From assembly GCA_014904845.1 (NCBI GenBank), contig MU119215.1:328485-392484 (forward strand): 64,000 nucleotides of DNA. Reading direction: 5' to 3'. This DNA is from Acephala macrosclerotiorum (lineage: Eukaryota; Ascomycota; Leotiomycetes; Helotiales; Mollisiaceae). Under the pieces are notes generated by a model, which did no database searches, had not been told where the DNA came from, and saw nothing but the letters and a program-made list of their open reading frames with translations. A program made the position numbers and the translations under genes. This document shows, in pieces, positions 47,001 to 59,066 of this stretch. Every line of letters starts with the position of its first letter. The stretch's first letter is position 1.

Positions 47001-48600
47001 GGGCAAGGATTTGCTGGTGAAGCAGAGTCATGAAGGAGATTTAAAGTTTATGAGGCTATTTCCACGGTTAATGTTGCTAGCTCGGCAATGTCATGCTGCA
47101 AGCCAAAATGTGCGACAAGCACCGTGAGGTTGGATGAGCATGGAATCTGCCAGGACTGCTCAGGGCTAGCATTGGACGAGCACGACTTTGCATGAGGAAT
47201 CAAAAAGTCCCAACGAGCGGTGACCGTTCCCTCTGCGATCATTCGACGAGGATTAAGTTTTGTGGATTACCTCATGGCAAGGCGATCGACGTTTCGCACT
47301 TCAAACCCCTTTTGAGGATTCCCAGATTGACGGATTCTCCTGAATGCCCGCCATCCGAGACTTGGCTTCCGCATTTGAACATTCATGAGACCAATCAGAC
47401 AGCGCGCACCCACGAAACTACTTTGTAGGAGGTTTATTTCCTTAAAGATCACGGGATCAATGCCCCCACATGATGTTCGTCCGGCTGTGCAGTGCAGCGG
47501 GAGCCGTCAGGGCCAAAAATGGACACGAGAAAATGCGCGCGTATCAGAGGCTCAGGAAACAGCGGTCCCTTTTTCCTCTCTCTCGCTTCACAGACTTGCA
47601 TGCCTCCCTGGGCCACCGCTTGCCTGACCAGGCTAACCTGGGGTCCATCATCGATCTCGATGGGAAGCGGTCTAGCGCGGGGCGGAGTAAAGAGGACTGA
47701 CCTCGAAAGGTGCAAGATAGATGCAAGCGAATTGTTGACGCTGCACCCAACCAAGCCCATGCACGCGGAAAGCAAACCAGGACCGCCAACTAGAGGTAAG
47801 TGAGCACACTCGCAACCTAGGCAACAGTGCAAGAGCACAAGAAACAGGCCCCAGGGTTCTCCAGGGTGATGCGCCCAGGTATGGAGAAACCGTCACAGCG
47901 ATGCCAGGGTGAGGCAACAAAGGTCTCGTCCTTCCTGTCTTGTCTCCTCCGAGCCTCCGGCTCCAGGTCAACCTTACAGCCCCGTAGATATCCATGCTGC
48001 TCATAACTCGCCGGCGACATCGGCACCCAAGGCGAGGAGGACATGCGCGTAGAAGTTCGAGTGGTAGAGTCGAGTCGTGGTCGTGGTTGGTGGTTTGCAG
48101 GTGCAGCCAAACTTATTTTTGGAAGTGCACACCACCACCACCATTCTCTCGGCCGCTAGACAGATCCTTGCTCTCGTCACTGCTCACTCACTCTCCCTGC
48201 ACCCGTTAAGGTTACCAGCCAGCTTCTGATGAGCGCCGCTCAGGCTCGGTGACCAATCGAGCACTGAGCACATGAGTCTGACTAGGCGAACATAGAGTGG
48301 TTTGCCCAATGCAGCAAATGTTCACAAATCGATTTGTGCTTGGCCACAACGCACGATGCCGTTGTACCACAATGGCATCGAATCGAATAACCTGCAGGTG
48401 CAGATGCATTCCCGGCAGCAGACGTATGGACTCCTTCGGCCCAGATGGCCTGCCCTGCCCGTCATGTCGAGCCGTCAAGTCCAGGTCAAACACGCCCCCT
48501 TCGGTCCTCGACCACGCCCAAAAAGAGTCTGAAACCGTGCGGCGTGTTTCTCACCCATTGTTCACGCTCGCGTCCGTTCAGAGCAACTGCCACTCCAACC

Positions 48601-48630
48601 CAGACTGACCCGACTGACCCGACTAACCCT
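48601..48630 (+). repeat. 9-bp tandem repeat (GACTGACCC type)
   Basis: About three units: CAGACTGACCC, GACTGACCC and GACTAACCC. Simple tandem repeat in the leader side of the regulator gene. Confidence 0.6.
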
Positions 48631-49453
48631 ACCGGTCCCCTGGTGCTCCACATAACGTTACCACCACCCCCTTCCTGGCCCGTATGCACACTCCGTGCAA
48701 GCGCCTTCTTCTGCTTGAGCCACCCTCTTTGCGCTTGCCCTCTTTCGTCGATTCTGCCACCACCCACGCGCCAGACTATTAAGAGGGAGCATCGCCAGTC
48801 CAACATGTGTTTGCAGAATCATTGAAAACAGTCAACTACAGCCTTCAGGCTTCAACCCCCACCACATTCGCTTTTTGCACCTGCTATTAGGAAGCCCTCG
48901 TTGGCTCCTGTCATTCGCTTTTGCGTTGCGTAGCCAGAAAACTCAGCCTTCTTACCTTCAGCAAGCCTTCGGAGGATAAAGGCCCCCCCATTCACAGCCT
49001 TGGCTCACCCTCGTTGATCAACATCTGGAAGACTTGTACGACCATTCCACCAGTTCAGGATCTTTGGGTACTCAAGCACAGCACGACCTTTATGCTTACT
49101 CGTCCCGAGCTCCACCAAAACCATCATCCAGATCTCAGAACAGTTACGTTGCGTTCAGCCGCTGCGCCCTGATCTACTGGCTGTGTTGTAAAAGCAGGAG
49201 TTCGCCCAGCCCGCTTCGTGCAGCCTCACCACCACATTCGCTTTTCCGGATTCAACTATTACATATACCCGGCAGCCTCGGGGTTCCTCGTTTCTCTTGG
49301 TACCTGATCCCCCTGTTACTCATCTACTTCATCAACCGCGTCACCGCTGCTCCTGTTGATCGATAAAATTTAAGATCAGACGTTCGTCGACGGCTTTCAC
49401 TCGTTCAAGCCTCGTCGTCTTCTTTCTTCATCTTTTTCATCAGCCTCGTTGCA

Positions 49454-51622
49454 ATGGCCGGACCCGGTGGTGGACCTCCTCGTCGGAGGTGAGTTACATA
49501 TTCAACGTCTACTGTCCCTTCAGTCACTGACATAGAACTAGCCATACCAAGTCTCGCAAGGGTTGTGAGACGTGTAAGCGTCGACATATCCGTTGTGACG
49601 AGAATTTTCCCCAGTGGCAAGTTTACCAACAGCCTTACGCCCTGTTGAAAATCGACGGAGCTGGATGCTAACCTGTCTTCAGTCGAAATTGCACCAAGCA
49701 CAACTGCCGCTGTCCTTACATGGATATGCCCGTTCAGGAAGAGAGAGCCGCGACTCCAGAGAGGGCCGATTTGTTGTGGACTCCCGAAATCGAGGCAGAG
49801 ATTGAGCGCTGGCAACAGACTGGGAACTTCCCATTCCCGGATCTGTACATCTACCCAGCTCCTGCACCTCAATTCTTTTCCTTCGAGGACCTTCGCCTCA
49901 TCCACCACGTCGCCTCTGTCTCCAGCGAACTCGGACTGCACGATGCTAGCAATTTCACTATCTGGACCCGACAAATTCCGCTGTAAGTGACATTCGTGTG
50001 GGGAGAACAACTAAAGAAGATAATTGGTGGCTGACAAATGATTAGTTTCCTCAAGATCGGAAGTGATTACGCTTTTGTTATGCATGCATTGCTAGCGCTC
50101 TCTGCCACACACCTTGCTTGGCTCACGGATTGTCCTTTGACGGCCAACATGGCTTATGAACACCGCGGAGTCGCTCTGAAAGGACTCCATGAGGCAATCG
50201 GAGCGTTCTCGAGGGAAAACTCTGATGCTGTTCTTGCTGCTTCCCTCCTCTTGTCTTGGCAAGCAACAGAATGGTCGGTGAAGATCTGACATAATCGCTA
50301 GTAACATTATGCTGACTGCTACACAGGCGAGGATGGACTCAACTGATGCACGGAACTTCTTCGGTATGTTGTGCAACCACCACCGGTCATTCTGCATGTG
50401 GCTAACCGTCTCACAGGTCATCGATGCCATGCAGCCATGGAAGAATGAATCTCAGTTCGGGGATTTCATCGCGGAGCAGAGCACTTTCCCGACGGCGCCC
50501 CCATCTCCAGCCCCTGGCTCAAAGAAGCTTAGCAACCCACGAAAACAAGATCTTGATGCCTTGCAACGAGCTTACGCCCAGCTCCAGAAGGTCGAAGCAC
50601 ATTTGAAGGCGAACGGTGAAGATGTCAAGGCTATCCAGCAGTTGATGACCTTCGTCAAACAAGTCCGAAAGGTTTCGCCAAGCCATACAGCTGCTCAGCG
50701 TTTCGAGATGCTCAACCCTCTTCGTGCTTGGCTGTTCTGGCTTCCTGTCATGTTCTTGCAGCAGACTCGAGGTTCACCATCAGCTTTGATCATCTTAGCT
50801 CACTACTACACCGTGGCATTGGTTGTGGAACCTCTCTTCCCTGAGGTAGGCGCCGCCTACTTTGGAAGTTTGTCTTTGGGACCAATTGAGGAAATTGCAC
50901 GGAGATTGTTTTCCATCAACGTCTCCTCGCCCCTCGACTCCGACATGCAAACTCCACTCAATCTTATGGAGTACCCTATCGACATGGTGTCAAAGTTTAG
51001 AAGTCGAATGGGATGGGTTCAACCAGAGAGAACTGCTTCATTCCCAAGCTTTCCTCAAAACGATTACAGCATGGCCGAGAGTTACCCTACAAGCCTTTCT
51101 CGCTCGCCATATTGCAATCCGGCATTCACTTACAGCCAGGAGCACTTGATGACTATGCCTCCCGATCCAATGTCTGCCACTGCAATTAGTCCATTGACTC
51201 TGGATCCATTCACTGGCCACTATCTCGGGATTCCTTCTCCCAGCGGATATGGTGGATACAGCCCGGCATCTTCGAACTTTGGGGAAGGATCAATTGTCTA
51301 TAGTGACCATGGGGATGATTTTGCTCTCTATGATACTCAGGGCCCAGGCTCGAATTTTGGCGGGTTTGTGCTTCCGACCACCGTGTGGATATGATTCTGG
51401 ACGAAACGATTTAACATCTCGCCCAGGACCACTCCCGTCTTCAAATTCGAGCCTCGCTCCCCTTTTGAGGATCAAATTAAATTTGAACCTCAAACTCCCG
51501 AGCAGCAGATGCTGCAAATGCATCAGCTGCCACAGCCTCAAATCCCGCACTTACCAAGCTATCCCCCTCGCAATCCTTCTCCGGCGAATCCCTCGGGAAA
51601 GGGAAAAGGCCGTGAGACCTAA
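49454..51622 (+). CDS. Zn2Cys6 transcription factor (Upc2-like layout), 7 exons
   Basis: Exons 49454-49488, 49542-49616, 49683-49982, 50046-50273, 50327-50363, 50417-51363 and 51427-51622 join to 605 residues. The zinc cluster C-x2-C-x6-C-x6-C-x2-C-x6-C spans residues 20-47 (KSRKGCETCKRRHIRCDE, then QCRNCTKH) and binds DNA as in Gal4-type regulators. The middle (YAFVMHALLALSATHLAWLT and SWQATEW RGWTQLMHGTSSV) is the fungal-specific domain shared with Upc2-like proteins. The tail is Ser/Pro/Gln-rich and ends KGKGRET. The second intron has a GC donor (GCAAGT) that splits the fourth zinc-cluster Cys codon. The last intron (51364-51426) was inferred because coding sequence (VFKFEPRSPFED, IKFEPQTPEQQ) resumes after a stop in the main frame. 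Target genes are unknown; the large upstream region suggests complex control. Confidence 0.9.
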
Positions 51623-52413
51623 TATCTCACCCTCGCAATTACGACTTGATTTTTACCGCCTTGAGATTATACGAATCTCATACACCTAATATTGTTACCA
51701 CCACCATTACGACTCTCCTTAATCACCCTGTTATCTAACGGCTTTTAACGACCCTTATGATGTTTTTGCTACGATATTCATGTACGAATACTAGTACCCA
51801 CGATCCTTACGCTATATACCCACGGTCCTTATAGATGATACCACAGCATTGCATGGAAATTGGAGTTTTTTGAGAAGCAAGAGCGCCGATATGGGCTCAT
51901 GGCATTTGTGATTTCGAATGGAGGGAAAATTGGCGTTAGACATAGCGGCTATCTGTAATATGGATTCTTGCGAGCAACAAAGATGTGTAGAGTATGAATG
52001 AAGCATGGCTTTGACCTTGACCCTTGAAAATGTCCATCTTCTGAAAAGCGAAATGAAATGAGAACACTCTAGACTGTTGGGGACCCAGAGTCGTTAGCAA
52101 CACCATGGGAGTTTCAGGCAAGTCAGATAGCATGGACAGGGAGTTGACTTCACCTCCACGACCAGGAACTCCGAACCTTGAGGCTGTCAAAAGGGATTTG
52201 CCGCAGGACACGCTGATCGGCAAGGAATACAGGAACCTTCACGACTTGTCTTTCGTTCGTTCAGGGGGCTAAATTTCACATCCCCTAGCTATCACGTGCA
52301 AGCACCCTACTAGTGCAGATCGCGACAGAGACGGAGGCGGCCTTGTGGGAAATTATTATTTGAGGAGGCTCAACTTTCCCCACAAACCCCCACGAAAAGA
52401 AAAGACGGGCAAG
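51623..52413. other. Intergenic between regulator and UCH gene
   Basis: About 790 bases holding the regulator 3' UTR and the UCH promoter. A CACGTG E-box-like site is at about 52294. No gene is seen. Confidence 0.45.
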
Positions 52414-53578
52414 ATGAGTGGTGGTTGGAATACAAGTGAGCTTTCTATGCTGTGGAACCGAAGGATTTTTTGCTAATGTGTTTAAGTTGAGAGTGACGCT
52501 GTTAGTTGTACCTTCTTTGAGCTTCGTTCAAGCTTTCCAAAGCTAGATTCAACCGCGCGGTCTGCGAGTAAGACTGACTGCTCTAGGGCGTGTTTACTTT
52601 CTTGCTTGATAATCTAGGCGTCAAAGGTATCTTCCGTACATGTTCTAGGCGAATATAAATACTGATTCAAGACTAGATGTCCAATTCGAAGAACTAATCG
52701 CCCTCGACTCCACCTACCTCAACCAACTCTCCCCCGTTTACGGCGTCATCTTCCTCTTCAAATACCCCACTGGCGAAAAGCCAAACTCCGACGGCACACC
52801 CAAAGATGGAACCTACGACTACGACGCAGCAGAGAACCTCTGGTTCGCTGCACAAACTATCCAGAATGCTTGCGGCACCCAAGCTCTGCTATCCGTATTG
52901 CTGAACAAAGACGGAGATGGAGATAAGGGGAAGATTGAAGTGGGAAAGGACTTGAGAGAGTTCAAGGAATTTACTGCTGGGTTGCCGGCCGAGTTTCGGG
53001 GCGAGGCACTCAGTAATTCGGAATTGATTAGGGATGTGCATAATAGTTTCGCAAAGTCGAGTCCGTTTGTTGATGAGACGCAGAGGACGACGACGGAAGA
53101 TGATGATGTTTATCATTTCATCGCATATACGCCTATCAATGGAGTTCTTTACGAACTTGATGGGTTGCAACCAGCTCCTATCAGTCATGGAGGATGTGAG
53201 GATGGGGAGTTTTGTGAGAAGGTTATTCCGGTTCTTCAGAAGAGGATTGAGAGGTATCCGGCGACGGAGATCAGGTTTAATCTTTTGGCTATGGTGAGGG
53301 ATTTGAGAATTAGGGCGAGGGAGTTTGGGGATCAGGAAGGGTTGGAGAGGGAGGAGAGGAAGAGGAATGAGTGGCAGTTTGAGAATGCTTTAAGGAGGCA
53401 TAATTTTGTGGGGTTTGCGGGGGAGGTATTAAAGGGTGTTATTGGGGGGAAGTTGAAGGAAGGGGATGGGGCGTATGAGAAGTGGATTGAGGAGGCGAAG
53501 AAGAAGACTAAGGAGAGGAGTGAAGAAAGGAGGAAGGGGGCGAACGTTGGCGATGATGATGCGGAGATGGAGGGTTGA
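52414..53578 (+). CDS. uch2: UCH37/Uch2-type ubiquitin C-terminal hydrolase, 4 exons
   Basis: Exons 52414-52435, 52487-52500, 52587-52626 and 52677-53578 encode 325 residues; the second exon is only 14 nt. It starts MSGGWNTIESDAGVFTFLLDNLGVKDVQFEEL, the family N-terminus. The catalytic Cys lies in IQNACGTQALL near residue 90, His in YHFIAYTPINGVLYELDGL near 170 with Asp shortly after, completing the cysteine protease triad. A C-terminal extension (NEWQFENALRRHNFVGFAGEVLKG) matches the UCH37-like domain through which Uch2/UCHL5 docks on the 19S proteasome; it ends in a Lys/Glu-rich coiled tail. It trims ubiquitin chains from proteasome substrates. All junctions keep frame and use GT-AG. Confidence 0.94.
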
Positions 53579-54830
53579 GGAAGGGAGAGGCTGAACAGCG
53601 CTCGAGTAGCTCAGGACCGACTGGTTGACGCGTGATTGGGGATGGCAGATGTGGTTGGGAAAGGCTGGTGTGTGAAAGGTCGTGGCTTTCAGGCGGCGTG
53701 ATGACATACCATGGTTGATGAGAGTGCTACTTAGGATGCATTTTGCGGCGTCGGACGAGGGTCGATACCAAATTGATGAGGCTCTGATAGAATCATAGAC
53801 ATAATTTCGGTCAAGAAGATCGAATTACGGTAATGAATCTGCTCTGCCTGATGAAGCTCGTTCCCATCATGGTCGAGAACCAGCATATTGAATTGCTCGC
53901 GAATCGGAATCTTTTTGCATTAACCTGGAAATTATAATAGGTGTTCGTTGGCAATGCAACAAGCAAGTTGCTTCTGCTGAATTATGGCCCATATATACTC
54001 TACTATTGCAAAGCCTCCTGGTTGCCCCTGCTTCTACTCAAGATCTGCAATGTTTCCGAAGAAGCATGTTGGTTCCAATTTATTCGGCGGCCGAGCCTAT
54101 TTCAGGACGTCTTGAGGTACACCCAGGGTTTTAAGAGCTGACAATTGCGGGTATGATGTAAAATGTAGAACTCCGAAAGCTGCACCTGATGATTGAGGTC
54201 CCATGATTAAGGGAAGCTGCGTCCCAGCCTTGTCATGATCAATTGTGAATAATACAAGGTGCGTTTTCACACGGGAGCTCGCGGCTGATCAAAGAGGTAC
54301 CAGAAGGCTGGTGGAGTACAAATTGACCGCATTTATGAAACCGAACAGCGTATTGTCAACCGAAGCTCAAACAAAGACTGGTTCCTCAACGAACTCATGT
54401 CATGAAATTTCAATCAGTACAGAGATTCCGTGTGATCAACGAATTTTCATGAACCTTTAGAACATCGAATGATAATTGCATGTACTTTTGGGTTCTCGCC
54501 TCGAATCGATCAGGCTTCCGCGAAATCCTGGTGCGCCACTACGTAACGCCGAGACCTTCGACTCCTCACGACTATCAACACCACAACATCTGACTCCCAC
54601 GCACCCTCGAGGACCTGAATCAATATCTACCTCGCTGGCCGAGAACGCCAGCACGTTTGCGATATTTGGATTCTAGGCTGGACTTGTCACCGATAGCGGT
54701 CAGCGTGTCGATCATATCGCATGCACCGCATCCTAGACCGACGACGACGATAGATTGGCAACCACAACAACCATCACGAACGGCGATAAGGAAGGCAGTG
54801 GATAGAAAGGAATAGAAAGGAATAGACAAG
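53579..54830. other. Intergenic upstream of the SSH4-like gene
   Basis: About 1.25 kb. Frames at 53941-54141, 54245-54460 and 54457-54940 are short and unpatterned. The last part is probably the SSH4 leader. Nothing else is supported. Confidence 0.45.
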
Positions 54831-56751
54831 ATGGCAGACCTTCTGCCAGGGATGCAGACGACGCTTTTTACCTCTGTCATCGTGCCCGCATCGACAGCTT
54901 CGTCTCTCCTCACAGCCGCCACCTCCGAAGCGCAAGCCAAGATCCAAGCTCTCCTTGCAAGTCAAGATACCTCATCGTTCAACCCGACAGATAGCGAAGT
55001 ACGGATTCAGCGCAATGACGCGACACTCAATGGTAGGGGCTCTCAACATATTCCTCTGCACTCCCAAAGCATACAAAAGCAGTAAACTGACTCGACATTC
55101 CAGGCGTCATGATAGGGCTGCTTAGTTCTTTTGGTTCTGCGGTACTGATAGCCCTCATATTCCTGATCGTCTACTTCTTCAGGTACACAAGCAGTGGGCG
55201 GATTCTTCTAGATAGAATTGGAAGACCTGGAGAGTAAGTCGAGATTTCTCTCTACACATTCTCACAAAACACTCTTTAAAGGACAATTACTAACTGATCC
55301 ACTTGTAGATATGACGATGAACAGGCATGTGCTCTCCTTACAACAGCCCTATCTCACGGATATTGGTCTTTGACCGTGCTAACAAGCTGCCAGGCTTACG
55401 CTCGTGAAGAGGCTGAAGCATTAGAAGTGATGAGTGATATTGAACGCCAGGAATATCTGCGCGCCAAAGGTCCGTTGATACTCCATGGTTGTTGGAAAGA
55501 TTCAGGGTACTAATTGGGGAAACACAGCGTTCATTCAAGCAAATCCTCCAGACTCGTTACCAACCGATATATCGCTCTCCCAATACCTAGCAATCCAGGA
55601 AAAGGGTGTCTCAGCTTGGGAGTTTGAACCAGAGTTGGAAATTGCAAATTGCTTTGTGGAAGGAAGAACGGAAATCGAGTTCTTTGATTCGGAATGCTCG
55701 ACTCTGACGAACCTACCGATTCCAAAGCAGAATGAGGTGTACTATTGGGAAAGCAAGATCTATGATAAACCGGAGTCGACGTTGATCAGCATAGGAGTGT
55801 GTACAAAGCCGTATCCACTATTTAGGTTACCTGGTAGGCCATTCTTAGGAGGGAGTTTTGGAGGATAAATCTAATATTTTTTTAGGGTGGCATAAGTATT
55901 CTGTTGCCTATACCTCGACTGGGCATCGAAGATACAATCAGCCATTTAGCGGGCCGACCTATGGACCTCAGTTCGTGCAGGGAGATGTTATTGGGGTTGG
56001 ATATCGACCGCGGACTGGGACAATATTCTTCACGAGAAATGGCAAGAAGCTTGAAGATGTGGCACATGGGTTGAAGTCGCAGAACCTTTTCCCCGCAGTT
56101 GGTGCCAACGGTCCATGCACAGTACATGTCAACTTTGGGCAATCAGGATTCGTGTTCATCGAGGCAAACGTCAAGAAGTGGGGTCTTGCTCCAATGACTG
56201 GTAGTCTGGCCCCTCCCCCACCTTATGGCAGCGAGCAGGGCAGTATTCTGCTGGAAGCTGGGAGAGAAGGAGCACAAAGCAGCCATGGCCACTACCCAGA
56301 TCCTCGGCATGGACGAACGCGAAGTGGAAATTTCAGATATGGCCCTCCAACGAGTCCAGGTCCCGTACGCTCGCCAACCGACATCTCTCTCGCACACCTT
56401 GCACACATCCCTTCTAACGATGAACCTGGGGAGTCGAGTACTTCCGCTGGGGTTGGAGATGGCATCAACACCGTGACGCCCGCAAATGTTAGGTTAGGAC
56501 TTCATGATCAAGCACAACCCCCTCCAGAATACACGAGCCCCCGGCCCTCGAATGCGAATAGCCCGCGAGGCAGTACCGATAATGAACGAACGCCATTAGT
56601 GAGGAGGAAGAGCACACCACCGCCTATACCGAGCTACAACGATACCGTTGCAGAGGACAGAGCGAGAGAGAGGAGTCAAAGCCACGCGCAGAGACCGAAT
56701 CTCACGAGGGTTGAATCTGGGTCCGGATCTCGACCGAGAGCTCGTTCATGA
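54831..56751 (+). CDS. ssh4: SSH4/EAR1-type SPRY-domain trafficking adaptor, 6 exons
   Basis: Exons 54831-55032, 55104-55233, 55309-55324, 55394-55469, 55528-55833 and 55886-56751 encode 531 residues. One transmembrane helix (IGLLSSFGSAVLIALIFLIVYFF, near residue 70-92) follows a short lumenal N-terminus. A SPRY domain spans roughly residues 150-330 (WEFEPELEIANCFVEGRTEI, YYWESKIYDKPESTLISIGV, VIGVGYRPRTGTIFFTRNGKKL). The tail has a PPEY motif (PPxY type) near residue 455, the docking site for the WW domains of the Rsp5 ubiquitin ligase. Yeast Ssh4 and Ear1 are endosomal/vacuolar adaptors that direct Rsp5 to membrane cargo for degradation. The 16-nt third exon is followed by an intron with a GC donor (GCATGT) and GCTAAC branch; it is 69 nt, stop-free and in frame. 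Function is secure. Confidence 0.92.
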
Positions 56752-57351
56752 CACCCATCTTACTTGGAGTGATACGATTACGAGTTGGAAGTACAATAGA
56801 ACGGCGTGGGCTTGGCTTTGGTGTTGCGGTGTGGTCTGGAATTTGAAGCGTGGGTGGGCGGACTCTTGCGACTTACTCATTTGCGTGCTGGTCTTAGCGT
56901 GGAGAGGAGCTTCGTGTTTTTCACCCTCACGGACGAAATGATGGTAGCGAATTGAGCATCGCACCATGCATTGCAGCTCACGATATTTGAGCACTGTATG
57001 GCGTTGGGAGTTTCAAAACGTTTTTCAGTCGTTTATGAATGATTTGTTTGTTGAGATGCGATGGGCTGCTAGGGGTTGGATACCCATTTCTGAAGCCGGA
57101 CGAGACGAGCAAGGAAAGGGGAGCGAGGAGAACGGATGGGAAAGGGTGAATATGACAGGGAACCAGTGGATGGGTGGAGGAGGGAGCTGTAGCATACATA
57201 TATAGCATACCTGGCTAAGTCGAAGTGAGAAGCACAAAGACACAATACGATACAATGTTCCTTTGTAGATGCTTTTGCATCCGCGCTCTGCGTTGTAATT
57301 GAGACGTCCAGGTATGCGTGAAGGCTACAGGGTAGGCCAATAGTAAGTCTA
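56752..57351. other. SSH4 3' region up to the AT-rich boundary
   Basis: About 600 bases of ordinary composition: probable SSH4 3' UTR and short frames without features. Composition switches sharply to near-pure AT at about 57352-57420. Confidence 0.5.
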
Positions 57352-58195
57352 TTTTCCAATTTTACTTAATAAAAGATTACTTTTTGTAAGTGCGTTTTCC
57401 GATTTCCATGTATAGTAATGAGACTAATTTTATTATTTTTAAAGTAAATTTTAATTTAATAATAATAAGTTTAATTTTTTTAAATAAAAAATATTAAAAC
57501 TTTTAATTATATATATATTTTTAATTTTTAATCGTAATTAATTATTAAATATTTTATTTTATTTTATTTAATTATATATACGAAATATATTATACGTTAA
57601 TTATTTTATAAATTTAAATTAATAAATAAAAATTTTATAAAATAAAATATATATTAAAAAAATTTAAAATATAATTATATTAATTCGATTAAATTTAAAA
57701 TAATATTAATATATTTTAATAAAAAATATTAAAAGAATTATATTTAAATTTTATAATAATATATTTTAATACTATATAATAAAATTTTAAATTTATTAAA
57801 TATTTTATATTTGTAAATTTTAATATATTTAAAATATTTAAAACGTTTAAAATTCGTTTAAAAAAATTAATAAACGATATTTTAAATTAAAATTAATTAA
57901 ATAAAAAAATAATATATTAATTCAATTATTATTTAATTTTTAATCAAATTAAAATTTATTAATATATATATATATATATATTTAATATATTTTAAATAAT
58001 ATATTAATATATTTTTTAATATAAAAAGTATTTATTTGATTATTTTTTTAATATATTTAATATTTTTATTAAAAAAAAAAATTTTTTAACATTTTTAATT
58101 TTTTTTTAATTTAAAAAAACTAATTAATTAATTTTTTTTTTTAAAAAAAAAATTTAATTAAAAACTCGTATTTAAATAATATTAATAAAAAATGC
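57352..58195. repeat. AT-rich block 1 (RIP-like degraded DNA)
   Basis: About 840 bases of almost only A and T, with an (AT)10 run near 57961-57980. There are no open frames of note. Remaining C and G bases are mostly in CpG pairs (TCG, ACG), the pattern expected if C-to-T mutation spared CpG. No element can be identified from what is left. Confidence 0.8.
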
Positions 58196-58342
58196 AGTAA
58201 GACAATAATCAATGTAAGAATAAAGTCTCACGCTCGATCGAGCATCGGCTTATATAAATTGTCTTAATTGGATTGGATGCACTAGCGAATTCACTTTATT
58301 AAGGGAGCATTTCTACTTAGTTAAACAGGCAGATTTAGACAT
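58196..58342. other. Transition from AT block to gene relic
   Basis: Short mixed-composition stretch with a CTCGATCGAG palindrome and no gene. Confidence 0.4.
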
Positions 58343-58761
58343 CACAATGCCACTCCTTTTGCCCTCTCAACTGATACCTATGAGTACCGCGAAGGCCCAC
58401 CTAACGATATAGCTGGCACTGATCCCGCCTTCTTTCAGGAGTTGATCGAGTACCTTCAGAAGAACGCTTTAGCAAGCGTCTCGGACTTCAGACCCTTCAC
58501 GAAGGACTGTTGAAGCAGATGGTTGAAATCGTCCTCAAAGACGTTGGCACTGTCATGCTGGACGCGTCAGAGGCAAAGTATGGAGATATTCATAGAGTTA
58601 CGGGATGGTGTGTTGGTCAGAAAGATGGGATTGTCGATTTCAACGGTGGGGAGTCTCATGCTAAGACTACGAAAGGCACTCATCAAGTCTTCACTGGTGG
58701 AAAGGCGCTCCCAGACCTGGCAGCGCTAAAGTCACTGTTGAAAGGCGAGGACATCATCTGA
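58343..58761 (+). pseudogene. Frameshifted gene fragment in an AT-bounded island
   Basis: Coding-like sequence runs in one frame (NATPFALSTDTYEYREGPPN, then PAFFQELIEYLQKN) and continues from about 58475 in another (RLGLQTLHEGLLKQMVE up to GEDII and a stop at 58761). The break fits loss of one base. There is no start codon in the first frame after the AT block, so the 5' part is also missing or degraded. The sequence reads as a conserved soluble protein, but I do not recognise its family. A spliced gene is less likely because no donor/acceptor pair lies at the frame change. Confidence 0.6.
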
Positions 58762-59066
58762 GGGTGTGGCACACGGGTTGACCCATGCAATGCTCGGAGA
58801 TAATGGTCGTTGGAATGATTAGTGGCGCAGAATATTGGCAATCTTTCAGCAAATGTAGCTTCATTTCATCCTACTAAAGGAATTAGATCTTTCTACTTTT
58901 ATTATCAGCGCGCACCTCTTAGTACTGCTTTGGTTGCTGTTGCACATCTTGGGGCCGTTCCACACAGCCCACTGACCAGCTCTCTTGATGTACCATTGTA
59001 TTTGCGTCCTTGAGCAAAATTTCTCCATTCAGTCCTTGAAGAGTAAGTTCGCCCCGACTGGCCCAA
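58762..59066. other. Short spacer between relic and kinase-like gene
   Basis: About 300 bases of mixed composition holding the 3' end of the kinase-like gene. Nothing recognised. Confidence 0.4.

Larger units (their letters stand above)
39560..49453. other. 9.9-kb region without a supportable gene, upstream of the Zn2Cys6 regulator
   Basis: Frames here are short (at most ~160 residues), overlap each other on both strands and lack motifs or codon patterns of real genes; I inspected 40213-40638, 41285-41807, 45059-45529, 45694-46074, 47449-47838 and 48445-48825. Base composition is ordinary, unlike the AT blocks, so it is not RIP-degraded repeat DNA. Local features are a TGCCC-type low-complexity run, a 10-bp periodic TGTACTG array and a 9-bp repeat (listed). 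The last ~600 bases are pyrimidine-rich and look like a long 5' leader for the regulator. It may be an extended control region, may contain non-coding RNA, or may hold decayed genes. Confidence 0.5.
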
